DNA of 64,000 nucleotides from Paraburkholderia phenazinium (GCF_900142845.1 NZ_FSRU01000001.1:744001-808000), one strand, 5' to 3'. Shown: positions 10,301 to 19,335, counted from the stretch's first letter. Made by a program: numbers and translations. The notes: a model not told the origin generated them from the letters alone.

Positions 10301-11003
10301 CTGGCCGGAGCGGCTCGACGAGCAATACGAACTGCGCGTCGATGGTGGTGCGGACCTGGGTGCGCTGAGCGTCGAAGACTGGATCGGCGAGTTGCGCACC
10401 AGTCCCGATGGCAGCCACGGCCGGGTCTTTCTCGACCCCGGCACGCTGATCAAGGACCGCAAGTATCGCGGCGACCGGCTCATTGCCTACTGGGTCGGGC
10501 ATCTGGCCGCGCAGCTCGCCGTAGGTGCGGTGACGACGGTGATCGTCAGCAAGGTGGGCAGCGTCGAATTCGCGCCGCTCGCGACAGAGGACGCGCACGC
10601 GCATCTGCTGACCTTGTTGCGTGCATGGGACGAAGGCACGCGTCGGCCGTTACCGCTCGCCGTCAAAACGGCGTTTGCCTGGCTCAGGAAACGGCCGGGT
10701 TCGCTCGACTTCGCGGATGCCGATGACTTCGCCGGTGAATCCGGCGAAAGCGCGGACGTGACCGCTGCGCTCGTCGAAGCGCGCGACGCCGCTCGTATCG
10801 CCTACGAAGGCTCGGGCCGCCAGCAGGGCGAGCGCGATACCAATGCCTACCTGTACCGGGCGTACCCGGATTTCAGCGACCTGGCCGCGACCGGCGAATT
10901 CGAGCGGCTGGCGGTTGCGTTGCTGCTGCCGCTGCATCGCGCGATTCCGGCGTCGTCGTCGAAATCGAAGAGCACAACTAACAACGCCGGAGACGCGCAA
11001 TGA
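7359..11003 (+). CDS. recC: Exodeoxyribonuclease V gamma subunit RecC
   Basis: Chi-recognising, strand-splitting subunit of the RecBCD helicase-nuclease that resects double-strand ends for RecA. The chosen ATG gives 1214 residues, somewhat longer than the E. coli protein. It overlaps the upstream ATPase stop as ATGA; a start 54 bases earlier is possible in frame but would run deep into the ATPase gene. The N-terminus (LMLVHGNQPERLRDLM, then VILVQSNGIAQWL) is the typical RecC opening. The inactivated helicase-like domains (IIFGISSLPRQ, VPDIEVYTPHI, LLGMNDGDYPR) and the nuclease-like C-terminal fold are recognisable. It ends by overlapping recB by 4 bases. The order recC-recB-recD lacks the ptrA gene found between recC and recB in E. 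coli. Confidence 0.95.
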   Translation: MSSIPAGLMLVHGNQPERLRDLMVQWIRQHPLGPLEKEVILVQSNGIAQWLKLALAADPEDGGCGISAALDMSLPASFLWQVYRAVLGDSAVPAISPFDKSRLVWRLTRLLPELLESPGYAPLKRFMAHDGDQRKRFQLAQRVADLFDQYQVYRADWLAAWAAGEDVQIDARNKRTPLPDEYRWQAALWRALLEDVETHAAAGAEMATAGRAAVHDEFLRRAAEMSEHERPPGLPRRVIIFGISSLPRQAVEVLAALSRWTQVLMCVHNPCAHYWADIVADQDLLRAQRSRQQRRHGAPATMDDAQLHLHAQPLLAAWGKQGRDFIGLLDEYDSAEARERYTAHFTGIGQRIDLFESDDASTMLQQLQDDIRDLRPLPESRELWGAVDANADHSIRFHVAHSPQREVEILHDQLLAAFAADPTLRPRDVIVMVPDIEVYTPHIQAVFGLLDMDDSRHIPFSVADRGQRDFDPLIGALETLLALPQSRLTVSDVLDLLEVPALRARFGIDTDDLPKLRSWISGANIRWGLHAEQRASLGLPQAGGESAPNSWAFGLRRMLLGYAAGDKAGAWHDIEPYAEIGGLDAALLGPLTRLVDALDETWQTLRQPATVTGWCTRLRWLKTTFFAPDDSEDAYTLERLDAALEAWRDACDEAALTGELPLSIVGDYWLSQFEGGGLTQRFFAGAVTFATLMPMRAIPFRIVCLLGMNDGDYPRNRMPLDFDLMRRDYRPGDRSRREDDRYLFLEALLSAREHLHVSWVGRSVNDNTPRPPSVLVGQLRDHLKGGWHLKGAAGNEPDALLHALTVDHRLQPFSAEYFPAKAGASKLFTYAREWNQPVSESESGASVDRLENGNDAELQPLERDEPLSVRELADFLKDPVKSFFRHRLRVAFETEDAASENHEPFEVDQLEAWQLQNELIRAQAAALERGEQDLLPAAQNRLERMHRSGDLAAGGFGEVIADDLMEPMADLFERYRAELQRWPERLDEQYELRVDGGADLGALSVEDWIGELRTSPDGSHGRVFLDPGTLIKDRKYRGDRLIAYWVGHLAAQLAVGAVTTVIVSKVGSVEFAPLATEDAHAHLLTLLRAWDEGTRRPLPLAVKTAFAWLRKRPGSLDFADADDFAGESGESADVTAALVEARDAARIAYEGSGRQQGERDTNAYLYRAYPDFSDLAATGEFERLAVALLLPLHRAIPASSSKSKSTTNNAGDAQ

Positions 11004-14000
11004 ACGCCACCTTGACACCGCCGCTCGCCGGGCCTGCCGAGGTGCTACGTCCGCTCGAGTTTCCGCTGCAGGGCAGCAGCCTGATCGAAGCCAGCGCGGG
11101 TACCGGCAAGACCTTCACGATCGCGATGCTGTACGTGCGGCTCGTGCTCGGTCACCGTGGAGCGGATAGCGAGGCGCGTCCGCTGACGCCGCCGGAGATC
11201 CTCGTCGTCACGTTCACGGATGCCGCCACCAAGGAACTGCGTGAACGTATCCGTGCTCGCCTGATCGAAGCCGCTGAGTACTTCCGCGCCGATCCGGCCA
11301 GGGTCGAGGCTGCGGCTGCAGCGCGTCCGGAAGGCGAAGACCTGCTATACGACCTGCGCAAAGGTTATGCGACGGAACAATGGGCCGCCTGCGCCCGCCG
11401 CCTGCAACTCGCCGCCGAATGGATGGACGAGGCTGCGGTCTCCACGATCCACGGCTGGTGCAACCGCATGCTGAGCGAGCATGCGTTCGATAGCGACAGC
11501 CTGTTTTCGCAGACGCTCGAAACCGACCAGAGCGAGTTGCGCGCGGAAGTCGTGCGCGATTACTGGCGTACCTTCCTCGCGCCGCTCGACGCGCTGTCCG
11601 CATCCGAAGTCCGCCAATGGTTCGCTAGCCCGACCGCCTTGCAGGCGGAAATTCGCGGTCTGCTCGGCCATGCCGATCTGCTGCCGAAGGCGCCGCCGCC
11701 GCTCGAAGCGCTGCAACAGGCCCGCGAAAAACAGCGCGAACATCTCGACCGTCTAAAGGCCAACTGGCCCGTATGGTGCGATGAAATTCAGGCGCTATTC
11801 GACGACGCGCGCGTCAAGAAGCAGTTCAAGGCCACCAGCCTGAACGCGCCGAACTGCAAGAAGTGGATCGACAAGCTGCGCGATTGGGCCAACACCCCCG
11901 AGATGCTGCGGCCCGATTTCGAGGATTCCGCAGCGGTGTGGACGCGTTTTACCCCGGCAGGGCTCGCCGAAATCTGGCTCATCGGCGAGCCGCCGGCGCA
12001 TCCCGCCTTCGTCGCGATGGAGACGCTGCGCGATGCACTGGACGCACAACCGACGGCCTACCACGCCCTGTTGTCGCACGCTTCGCGCTGGATCACGCAG
12101 CGTTTCGCGGAGGAAGAGGCGCTTCGTTCGCAGATGGGTTTCGACGATCTGCTCACGCGCCTCAACGACGCCTTGCACAAGCCGAACGGTGCGCGTCTCG
12201 CCGAGATCATCCGTCAGCAATACCCGGTTGCGCTGATCGACGAGTTTCAGGACACCGACCCGGTGCAGTACCGTATCTTCGATGCCGTCTATCGCATCGC
12301 CGACAACGACCCGGACACGGCGATCATTTTGATCGGGGATCCTAAGCAGGCCATCTATGCCTTCCGTGGCGCGGATATCTACACGTATCTCGAAGCGCGG
12401 CGTGCCTGTGCCGGACGGCTGTTCACGCTGAAGAAGAATTTCCGCTCGACGCTGGAGATGGTGGAAGCGGTCAATCGTTGCTTCGACGCGGCTGAAGAGC
12501 GGCGGGACGGTGAGGGCGCCTTCCTGTTTCGCGGCGCCGAGGGCGGCGATAACCCGCTGCCGTTCATTGCGGCCGAGGCGCAGGGCCGCAAGGACCGGCT
12601 GCAAGCCGACGGTCACGATGTGCCCGCGCTGAGCGCATGGTGGCTGCCGTCCGCGGAAGAGGGCAAGCCTCTCAGCAAGGAAGCGTACCTGCGCGGCATG
12701 GCCGCCAGTTGCGCGACCGAGATGGTGCGGCTCCTCAACCTGGGCCAGACGGGCGCAGCAGGCTTGCGCGGCGCAGACAGCATGGCGCCGCTGCAGCCCG
12801 CGCATATGGCGGTGCTGGTCAACAACGGCACCGAAGCGCGCGCGATCCGCATGGCGCTGGCCGAACGCGGCGTGCGCAGCGTCTATCTGTCCGAGCGGGA
12901 TTCGGTGTTCCAGACCGACGAGGCGGGAGAACTGCGGCTCTGGCTGGCGGCATGCGCGGACCCCGACGATGGACGTCTGGTGCGCACCGCGCTGGCGACG
13001 GTGGCGCTCGGACTCGATTGGGCCGCGCTCGATGCCTTCAATCGCGACGAGCTCGCGTGGGAAGAGTGCGTGTTGCAGTTCCGCGGCTATCGCGATTGCT
13101 GGCGCAAGAAGGGCGTGCTGCCGATGCTGCGCCGCCTGCTCAACGACTTCCACGTGCCGCAGCGCTTGCTCGGCCAGACCGCGGGCGCTGCGGTCAACGG
13201 CGAGCGCGTGCTGACGAACCTGCTGCATCTGGCGGAGTTGCTGCAGCAGGCGAGTTCGCAGCTCGACGGCGAGCATGCGCTGATTCGCTATCTCGACGAA
13301 CAGCGTCAGGACGAAGGCGGCGGCGCGGGCGGCGATGCGCGGCAACTGCGGCTCGAAAGCGATGCGGGGCTCGTGCAGGTCGTTACGGTCCACAAGTCGA
13401 AGGGGCTGGAGTATCCGCTGGTGTTTCTGCCGTTTGCGTGCACCTATCGGCCGGCCAAAGCCGACGACATGCCGCTCAAATGGCACGACGAGGAAGGTCA
13501 ACTGCATATCACGCTGGGCGATGCTAACGTGCTGCCGCGAGCGGACCGCGAGCGGCTCGGCGAGGACCTGCGCAAGCTCTATGTGGCGCTCACGCGGGCG
13601 CGCTACGCGACGTGGGTGGGGATTGCGCCGATCCAGAGCGTCGAGTTGAGCGCGTTCGGTTATCTGCTGAGTGGCGGCAGGCCGATTGTCGCCACTGAGC
13701 TTGCAGACCTGCTCACGCAGTTAAGGGGCGAGTGCGCAGAAATCAGCGTCGCCGAAGCGCCGCCCGCGAACGACAAACCGTTCGTGCCGCGCGGCGCGCA
13801 ACAGGTACGTGGCGACGCGCGCCGCTTGACGCGGCGCGTGCGCGAGCATTGGTGGATTGCCAGCTATTCGAGCCTGCGCAAGGACAACGGCGTGATCGGC
13901 GGCACGCTGGTCCATGCCGTTGCGGCACGGGTGATCGACGTGGAGCCGGACGAGTCGCGCGTCGCGCCGGAGACTCGTAGCGAGGACGTGTTTCACGAAT

Positions 14001-14884
14001 TGCGCGAGGCGGAAGCGCTGGATGACGACGAGGCCACACCGCTAGCGTTAGCGCCGGCACCTGGCTCAGCCGCCGCAGCGCTCGCCCAGCAGGTGGATCA
14101 AACCTTGCACGGTTTCCAGCGCGGCGCGGATGCCGGCAGTTTCCTGCACGACCTGATGGAATGGGCGGCCAACGAGGGCTTTGCAAAGCTCGCCGCGGAC
14201 GAACAACTGGTACGCGACACGGTAGCGCGCCGCTGCAATCTGCGCGGCTGGGCGCGCTGGATCGAACCGCTGACGGATTGGCTGCTATATCTGCTGCGCA
14301 CGCCGCTCGCGCTGCCTGCTGTCGAAGGGGAGGCCGTGCCGCCCGTCGTGCTGGCGAAGCTGACCTCCTACATGGCAGAAATGGAGTTCTGGCTGGCCGC
14401 GCATACGGTCGACACGCAAGTACTCGACCAACTGGTGTGCGACCTGACGCTCGATGGCGCACCGCGGCCCGCGCTCGAGCCGGCCCGGCTGAACGGCATG
14501 CTTAAGGGCTTTATCGATCTGGTGTTCGAGCACGACGGCCGCTACTACGTGGCGGACTACAAGTCGAACTGGCTCGGCGCCGACGACACGGCCTACACGC
14601 CGGCGAAGATGCGCGCGCAGATCCTGCATTCGCGCTACGAACTGCAGTACGTGCTGTATCTGTTCGCGCTGCATCGGCTGCTGAAAGTGCGGCTACCCGA
14701 TTACGACTACGACCGCCATGTGGGCGGCGCGGTCTACCTGTTTCTGCGCGGCGGCCGTGCGCCCGGCCAGGGGCTGCATATCGAGCGGCCGCCGCGCGAG
14801 TTGATCGAAGAACTGGATGCGTTGTTTGCGCATCGCCCGGACGGCGAAGAGGCCGAGGAGTACGCGTTGAAGGAAGCCGAATGA
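11000..14884 (+). CDS. recB: Exodeoxyribonuclease V beta subunit RecB
   Basis: 3'-5' UvrD-type helicase and the only nuclease of RecBCD; 1294 residues. Helicase motifs in order: I SLIEASAGTGKTFTIA (about residues 31-46), Ia VTFTDAATKELRERI, II ALIDEFQDTDPVQ, III ILIGDPKQAIYAFRGAD, IV KNFRS, V VTVHKSKGLEYPLVF, VI LYVALTRARYATWVG. The C-terminal RecB nuclease domain follows, with SFLHDLMEW, KGFIDLVFEH and the catalytic VADYKSNWLG triad (Asp...Asp-x-Lys). All catalytic motifs look intact. The start and stop overlap recC and recD by ATGA, which should keep subunit amounts matched. Confidence 0.96.
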   Translation: MNATLTPPLAGPAEVLRPLEFPLQGSSLIEASAGTGKTFTIAMLYVRLVLGHRGADSEARPLTPPEILVVTFTDAATKELRERIRARLIEAAEYFRADPARVEAAAAARPEGEDLLYDLRKGYATEQWAACARRLQLAAEWMDEAAVSTIHGWCNRMLSEHAFDSDSLFSQTLETDQSELRAEVVRDYWRTFLAPLDALSASEVRQWFASPTALQAEIRGLLGHADLLPKAPPPLEALQQAREKQREHLDRLKANWPVWCDEIQALFDDARVKKQFKATSLNAPNCKKWIDKLRDWANTPEMLRPDFEDSAAVWTRFTPAGLAEIWLIGEPPAHPAFVAMETLRDALDAQPTAYHALLSHASRWITQRFAEEEALRSQMGFDDLLTRLNDALHKPNGARLAEIIRQQYPVALIDEFQDTDPVQYRIFDAVYRIADNDPDTAIILIGDPKQAIYAFRGADIYTYLEARRACAGRLFTLKKNFRSTLEMVEAVNRCFDAAEERRDGEGAFLFRGAEGGDNPLPFIAAEAQGRKDRLQADGHDVPALSAWWLPSAEEGKPLSKEAYLRGMAASCATEMVRLLNLGQTGAAGLRGADSMAPLQPAHMAVLVNNGTEARAIRMALAERGVRSVYLSERDSVFQTDEAGELRLWLAACADPDDGRLVRTALATVALGLDWAALDAFNRDELAWEECVLQFRGYRDCWRKKGVLPMLRRLLNDFHVPQRLLGQTAGAAVNGERVLTNLLHLAELLQQASSQLDGEHALIRYLDEQRQDEGGGAGGDARQLRLESDAGLVQVVTVHKSKGLEYPLVFLPFACTYRPAKADDMPLKWHDEEGQLHITLGDANVLPRADRERLGEDLRKLYVALTRARYATWVGIAPIQSVELSAFGYLLSGGRPIVATELADLLTQLRGECAEISVAEAPPANDKPFVPRGAQQVRGDARRLTRRVREHWWIASYSSLRKDNGVIGGTLVHAVAARVIDVEPDESRVAPETRSEDVFHELREAEALDDDEATPLALAPAPGSAAAALAQQVDQTLHGFQRGADAGSFLHDLMEWAANEGFAKLAADEQLVRDTVARRCNLRGWARWIEPLTDWLLYLLRTPLALPAVEGEAVPPVVLAKLTSYMAEMEFWLAAHTVDTQVLDQLVCDLTLDGAPRPALEPARLNGMLKGFIDLVFEHDGRYYVADYKSNWLGADDTAYTPAKMRAQILHSRYELQYVLYLFALHRLLKVRLPDYDYDRHVGGAVYLFLRGGRAPGQGLHIERPPRELIEELDALFAHRPDGEEAEEYALKEAE

Positions 14885-17022
14885 CGACCCGCTCTACTGA
14901 CACCGTTGCCGTCATCGACGCGAAGGGCGACACCGCGCGCATGCTCGTCGTGCTGGACCAGTGGGTCGAGCGCGGCTGGCTGCGTGCGCTCGATGCCGGC
15001 TTCGCGCGCTTCCTGTGGACCGAGGAACCGCAAGCGCCGCCGCTGCTGGTGCTGGCGGCCGCGCTCGCGAGCCATCAACTGGGGCGCGGCCACGTGTGCC
15101 TCGACTTGCAGGCAACGCTCGACGACCCCGCCTTCGCGCTCTCGTTGCCGCCCGATGGACCGCAAGCGTTAGCGGCGCCAGAACCGCCTCAAGCGCCCGC
15201 CGAGGTGCTGGCCGGCGTCAATCTCGCACGCTGGCTGGCGGCGCTCGATCAACCGGCCCTGGTGGGGACCGAGGCGGGCAATACGCCGCTGGTGCTCATC
15301 GGCACGCGGCTCTATCTGCGCCGCTATTGGCAATACGAGCAGGACGTGCGCGCTGGTATCGAACGGCGGCTTGCTGCGTCCGCGCAAATGGAAGCCTCGC
15401 TGCAGGCCGATTCCGCACGCACCGCGCTCGACGCCTTGTTCCCCCCGCGCCCCGCGAATGCGACCGGCGCAGACTGGCAAAAGCTCGCCTGTGCGCTCGC
15501 TGCGCGCAGTGCGTTCAGCATCGTCACGGGCGGTCCGGGTACCGGCAAGACGACGACGGTGGTGAGGCTGCTGGCGTTATTGCAGACCCTGGCGCTTGGC
15601 GCTGCGGCGGGGAACCCGCTGCGGCCCGCACGGCCTCTGCGGATTCGTCTCGCCGCACCGACCGGCAAGGCCGCCGCGCGCCTGAACGAGTCGATCGCGG
15701 GAGCCGTAGAGAAACTGCCGATCGAAGCGCTGCCGAACGGCGCTGCCGTGCGCGAGGCGATTCCCACCGTCGTGGCCACGCTGCATCGCGTGCTGGGCAC
15801 GCGCCCGGACAGCCGGCGGTTTCGTCACGATGCGGGCAATCCGTTGCCGGTGGACGTGCTGGTGATCGATGAAGCGTCGATGGTCGATCTGGAGATGATG
15901 GCGGCTGTGCTTGACGCGCTGCCCGCATCCGCGCGGCTGATTCTGCTGGGCGACAAGGATCAGTTGGCGTCGGTGGAAGCGGGGGCCGTGTTGGGCGAAC
16001 TGTGTCAGCGCGCGGGCGAAGGGCATTACACGCCGGCCACGCGCGACTGGCTGCTGGCGGCGACCGGCGAGCGGATCGACGCAGCCAGGATCGACGAACA
16101 CGGCACGGCGCTCGATCAGTCGATTGCGATGCTGCGGGAAAGCCATCGGTTTTCGGCGCAGAGCGGTATCGGCCAGCTCGCTGCGCTCGTCAACGCCGGC
16201 GACGCGGCGGGCGTCGCGCAGGTCTGGAAGCACGGGCATGCGGATCTCGCGCTGCTGGTCTGTTCCGCGCAGGACGATGCGTCGTTCCGGGCCTTGGTGA
16301 TCGATGGATACGGCGGGGCCGCGGCGTCCGATCAGCTATTCGGCGCCAATGGCGAACCGGGCCGCCCGCGGCACGGCTACCGGCACTACCTGCAGACCAT
16401 GCGCGAGCGCCAGCCTGAGCGTGACGCCGGACCCCTCGCGTTTGACGCGTGGGCCGGCGAGGTGCTGAAGGCGCACGGCGAGTTCCAGTTGTTGTGCGCG
16501 CTGCGCCGCGGTCCGTGGGGCGTCGAAGGACTCAACAAGCGCGTCGCGCGGCTGTTGCAGGAAGAGGGCTTGATTGCCGCTCGCGGCGAATGGTATCCGG
16601 GCCGGCCCGTGCTCGTGACCCGCAACGACTATGAGCTCGGGTTGATGAACGGCGACATCGGCATCACGCTCGAACTTCCGGGCGCGCCGCAAGAGAGCTC
16701 GGTGCTACGGGTGGCGTTTCCCGCCGGCGACGGTATGGGCGGTATCAAGTGGGTCTTGCCGAGCCGCTTGCAAGCGGTGGAAACGGTGCTCGCGCTCACT
16801 GTGCACAAGTCGCAGGGGTCGGAGTTCATGCACGCGGCGCTGGTGCTGCCCGATACGTTCAGCCCCATTCTGACGCGCGAACTGGTGTACACCGGCATCA
16901 CGCGGGCGCGGGCGTTCCTGACGCTGGCGATTCCCGAAGGCAAGCCCGTGCTCGATCAGGCGGTGTGCGCCAACGTGCAGCGAGCGAGTGGGTTGATGGC
17001 GGGGTTTGGCAGCGTACAATAA
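14881..17022 (+). CDS. recD: Exodeoxyribonuclease V alpha subunit RecD
   Basis: 5'-3' SF1 helicase, the fast motor of RecBCD that also permits nuclease activity; 713 residues. Walker A is IVTGGPGTGKTTTVVRLL (about residues 216-233), followed by LAAPTGKAAARLNESI. Walker B is VLVIDEASMVDLEMM and motif III LLGDKDQLASVEAG. The C-terminal UvrD-like motifs are LTVHKSQGSEFMHA and LVYTGITRARAFL. A poorly conserved region of about 200 residues precedes Walker A, as is normal for RecD1. This is the last gene of the coupled operon; a 7-bp hairpin lies 3 bases after its stop. Confidence 0.95.
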   Translation: MTTRSTDTVAVIDAKGDTARMLVVLDQWVERGWLRALDAGFARFLWTEEPQAPPLLVLAAALASHQLGRGHVCLDLQATLDDPAFALSLPPDGPQALAAPEPPQAPAEVLAGVNLARWLAALDQPALVGTEAGNTPLVLIGTRLYLRRYWQYEQDVRAGIERRLAASAQMEASLQADSARTALDALFPPRPANATGADWQKLACALAARSAFSIVTGGPGTGKTTTVVRLLALLQTLALGAAAGNPLRPARPLRIRLAAPTGKAAARLNESIAGAVEKLPIEALPNGAAVREAIPTVVATLHRVLGTRPDSRRFRHDAGNPLPVDVLVIDEASMVDLEMMAAVLDALPASARLILLGDKDQLASVEAGAVLGELCQRAGEGHYTPATRDWLLAATGERIDAARIDEHGTALDQSIAMLRESHRFSAQSGIGQLAALVNAGDAAGVAQVWKHGHADLALLVCSAQDDASFRALVIDGYGGAAASDQLFGANGEPGRPRHGYRHYLQTMRERQPERDAGPLAFDAWAGEVLKAHGEFQLLCALRRGPWGVEGLNKRVARLLQEEGLIAARGEWYPGRPVLVTRNDYELGLMNGDIGITLELPGAPQESSVLRVAFPAGDGMGGIKWVLPSRLQAVETVLALTVHKSQGSEFMHAALVLPDTFSPILTRELVYTGITRARAFLTLAIPEGKPVLDQAVCANVQRASGLMAGFGSVQ

Positions 17023-17024
17023 AT

Positions 17025-17045
17025 GCACGCCAATGCGCGGCGTGC
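17025..17045 (+). terminator. Possible stem-loop end of the recCBD operon
   Basis: GCACGCC-AATGCGC-GGCGTGC gives a perfect 7-bp stem with a 7-base loop immediately after the recD stop. No T-run follows, so this is not a classical Rho-independent terminator. It may be a 3' stabilising hairpin, or meaningless. Confidence 0.3.
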
Positions 17046-17158
17046 CTGTGAACCGAAGGCCCTGGTCGTCAGCAGGCGCGTTGCGCGACGAATCATCCCG
17101 GACAGCCAGGAAAGGCTGATGCCGTGGGTATGGCGCCCCGTTACTACAAGAGGCGAGC

Positions 17159-17869
17159 ATGAGAATCGCGGTACTCGATGACGATCCTGCCCAAACTGCT
17201 TTCGTGCATGAAACGATGTCAGCGGCCGGTCATGTTTGCCATACCTTCGCCGAAGGTCGTACGTTGGTTCAGCAGTTACACCGCCAGACCTTCGATCTTC
17301 TGATTCTCGATTGGGTCGTGCCGGACCTCTCCGGCGAAGAAGTCCTGCGCTGGGTTCGCTCAACACTCGCCGAGCGCGTACCGGTGATCTTCATGACCTC
17401 GCGCGGCCGGGAAAGCGACATTGTATCCATGCTGAACGCTGGCGCGGATGACTACGTCGTCAAGCCCGTCGCTGCAAGCGTTCTGCTTGCGCGCGTCGGT
17501 TCGCTGCTGCGCCGCACTTACCAGCTCAACACGGCCGCGGTCAAAGCCGCGTTTGGCGATTTCGAATTCGATCTGAACGCTAAACAGGTACACGTGAAGC
17601 AACAATTAGTGAGCCTCACGCAGAAGGAATTCGAACTCGCGCTCTTGCTGTTCCAGCATCTGAATCGCCCGTTGTCACGGGCGCATATCGTCGACATGGT
17701 CTGGAAACAGACTGTCGACATTCCGACGCGCACCATGGATACCCATGTTTCGATGCTGCGCTCGAAGCTCGGTTTGCGACCGGAAAATGGCTACCGTCTC
17801 ACGCCGATCTACGGCTATGGATACCGGCTCGAACAGATCGGCGACGAGGTGGTCGAGACTCGCGAGTAG
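17159..17869 (+). CDS. Orphan response regulator, OmpR/PhoB type
   Basis: DNA-binding response regulator of 236 residues. The receiver has the acidic pocket (VLDDDP, residues 5-10), the phospho-acceptor Asp51 in LLILDWVVPD, IFMTSRG and the Lys in DDYVVKPV. The C-terminal winged helix has SLTQKEFELALLLFQ, LSRAHIVDMVWK and MDTHVSMLRSKLGL. A ribosome site (AGAGGCGAG) precedes the ATG. No histidine kinase lies beside it on either side, so its partner must be encoded elsewhere. The preceding gap (17046-17158) shows nothing else recognisable. Phosphorylation sites are intact, so it should be a functional regulator. Confidence 0.92.
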   Translation: MRIAVLDDDPAQTAFVHETMSAAGHVCHTFAEGRTLVQQLHRQTFDLLILDWVVPDLSGEEVLRWVRSTLAERVPVIFMTSRGRESDIVSMLNAGADDYVVKPVAASVLLARVGSLLRRTYQLNTAAVKAAFGDFEFDLNAKQVHVKQQLVSLTQKEFELALLLFQHLNRPLSRAHIVDMVWKQTVDIPTRTMDTHVSMLRSKLGLRPENGYRLTPIYGYGYRLEQIGDEVVETRE

Positions 17870-17917
17870 AACGTGGACACGAATTCGCGCGAATCCATTA
17901 CGCAGATCTAACAAGAT

Positions 17918-17945
17918 TTGACTTTCTTCGAGTAGCGCTTAAGTT
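17918..17945 (+). promoter_or_regulatory. Candidate sigma70 promoter before the transposase fragment
   Basis: TTGACT (17918-17923), a 16-base spacer and TAAGTT (17940-17945). It lies about 85 bases before the ATG at 18031, in DNA more AT-rich than its surroundings. Similarity is moderate and the -10 is weak. Confidence 0.35.
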
Positions 17946-18030
17946 AAGCTGAATGCAAGGCCCTGGCAGGTGGCTGTTGGCCCATTTGCCAAGGCGAACC
18001 TCAGTCGCGTAGTACGTGTTCCTCACTTGC

Positions 18031-18414
18031 ATGAATACTCTCGAATCGACTCAATCGCATTCGTCGGCGCCCTTCGCGCTTCCTGTTGAGGACCTGACCG
18101 ACGCGCAGTGGGAGCGCATTGTTCCCCTGCTGCCCGAGCTGAATCACGGCGTTGTTCGCAGAGGGCGTCCCTGTGTCAATCTGCGTGGTGTCGTCAACAG
18201 CGTTCTGTGGGTCTTGCGCACGGGTAAAGCATGGAACGCTATGCCGGCTAATTACCCTCCCTATCAGACATCGCATCGGTATTACCTGCGTTGGCGCGAG
18301 ACGGGCGTGTTAGCGGATATCGCATTCGAACTCTTTCGCACCGATACGGTGTTGACCCGTTACGTTTCGCGCAAGCGCGATCCACACGGAAGGCACGAAA
18401 GCAAAGCCGCTTGA
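18031..18414 (+). pseudogene. IS5-family-like transposase N-terminal fragment (DUF4096 type)
   Basis: A 127-residue reading frame (ATG at 18031; a GTG at 18016 is also in frame). It carries the N-terminal domain of IS5/IS1182-type transposases: LTDAQWERIVPLLP, a GRP segment, LRGVVNSVLWVLRTGKAWNAMP and a YYLRWRETGVL segment. The DDE catalytic domain that should follow is absent; the frame ends in an unrelated basic tail. No terminal inverted repeats or target duplication were found near it. It is either a relic of an insertion sequence or a retained helix-turn-helix fragment. It sits between the orphan response regulator and a convergent Crp/Fnr gene. Confidence 0.75.
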
Positions 18415-18466
18415 GTTCGGGCCTAAGCTTGAGCTTGATTGCGCATAAGGCGCACGTTTGCGCCGG

Positions 18467-19213
18467 CTAGATCTGTTCCTGGCCAAATGCGCAAAGGCGC
18501 TCGAGATCGACCACCTCGATCTGGTTGTACGCGAGCCGCAAAATCCCCTGTTTCTCCAGGCTCTGCAAGGCCTGGTTGATCCGCTGGCGCGAGACGCCGG
18601 CAAGCAACCCCACTTCTTCCTGTGAGATCGCAAGTGTGCGCCCCGTCTCGGGGTAAAGATCCGGATTGAACAGTTGCGCGAGCGACTGGGCGACCCGCGC
18701 GTCGACGTCGAGCAAGCGGCTATTCTGGATCGAGGCGATAAACTCGCCCATGCGATTGTTAAGCTGACGGATCACGAAGCCGGTGAACGGCAGGCTCGAC
18801 GACAGCAACGCATGGAACGTGGCCGACGGCACGAACAGCACCAGCGACGGTTGAATGGCCGCCACATCGTATTTGCGCAATTCGCGCTTGATCACGCTTC
18901 CCTCGCCGAACCAGCCCCCGGGTGGCACCCCCGAGAGGGTGCAACTGCGACCCGTCGCGTTGTAAATGGCCAGCTTGAGCAGGCCGCTATGCACGCCGAT
19001 CCAGTAATCGGACGGCGCCTGACGTCGCGCAATCCACGCACCGCTCTCGCGATACTCCGCATGTGAACTCGCGAGGACGAGCGCCTGATGTTCCGCAGCC
19101 AGCGCGCGAAACCACGCGCATTGGCCGAACAGGCGGGGTAGATCCGCGCGCGTGAGCTCGTCCGGCCGAATCGCTCTGGGAGCGTCGATGGCGGTATCCG
19201 GAGCATCATCCAT
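18467..19213 (-). CDS. Crp/Fnr-family transcriptional regulator
   Basis: Cyclic-nucleotide-fold regulator of 248 residues from the ATG at 19213; an in-frame ATG at 19270 would add 19 residues of low-complexity sequence. The N-terminal sensor beta-roll has SDYWIGVHSGLLKLAIYN and PPGGWFGEG. A dimer helix follows (RQLNNRMGEFIASIQ), and then a winged helix-turn-helix with recognition segment SQEEVGLLAGVSRQRINQAL. The cysteines of an Fnr iron-sulfur site are not present, so oxygen sensing by a cluster is unlikely. It is divergent from the acyl-CoA synthetase at 19367 and is the obvious candidate for controlling it. Confidence 0.88.
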   Translation of the reverse strand: MDDAPDTAIDAPRAIRPDELTRADLPRLFGQCAWFRALAAEHQALVLASSHAEYRESGAWIARRQAPSDYWIGVHSGLLKLAIYNATGRSCTLSGVPPGGWFGEGSVIKRELRKYDVAAIQPSLVLFVPSATFHALLSSSLPFTGFVIRQLNNRMGEFIASIQNSRLLDVDARVAQSLAQLFNPDLYPETGRTLAISQEEVGLLAGVSRQRINQALQSLEKQGILRLAYNQIEVVDLERLCAFGQEQI

Positions 19214-19335
19214 AGGTCGCTTGAAGAAGAAAAGAATCGGGCAAGGCGCCGCAACACAGGAGTCTGTCATTTGAACGACAGACAGCGCACGATAGAAGTT
19301 GTTAGCCTATTTGAACATAAGATGCAGAAACGAAT

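Noticed and set aside
8034..10604. Leftward open frame of 856 codons opposite recC
   Set aside because: Shadow of recC with the same biased composition and no recognisable domain.
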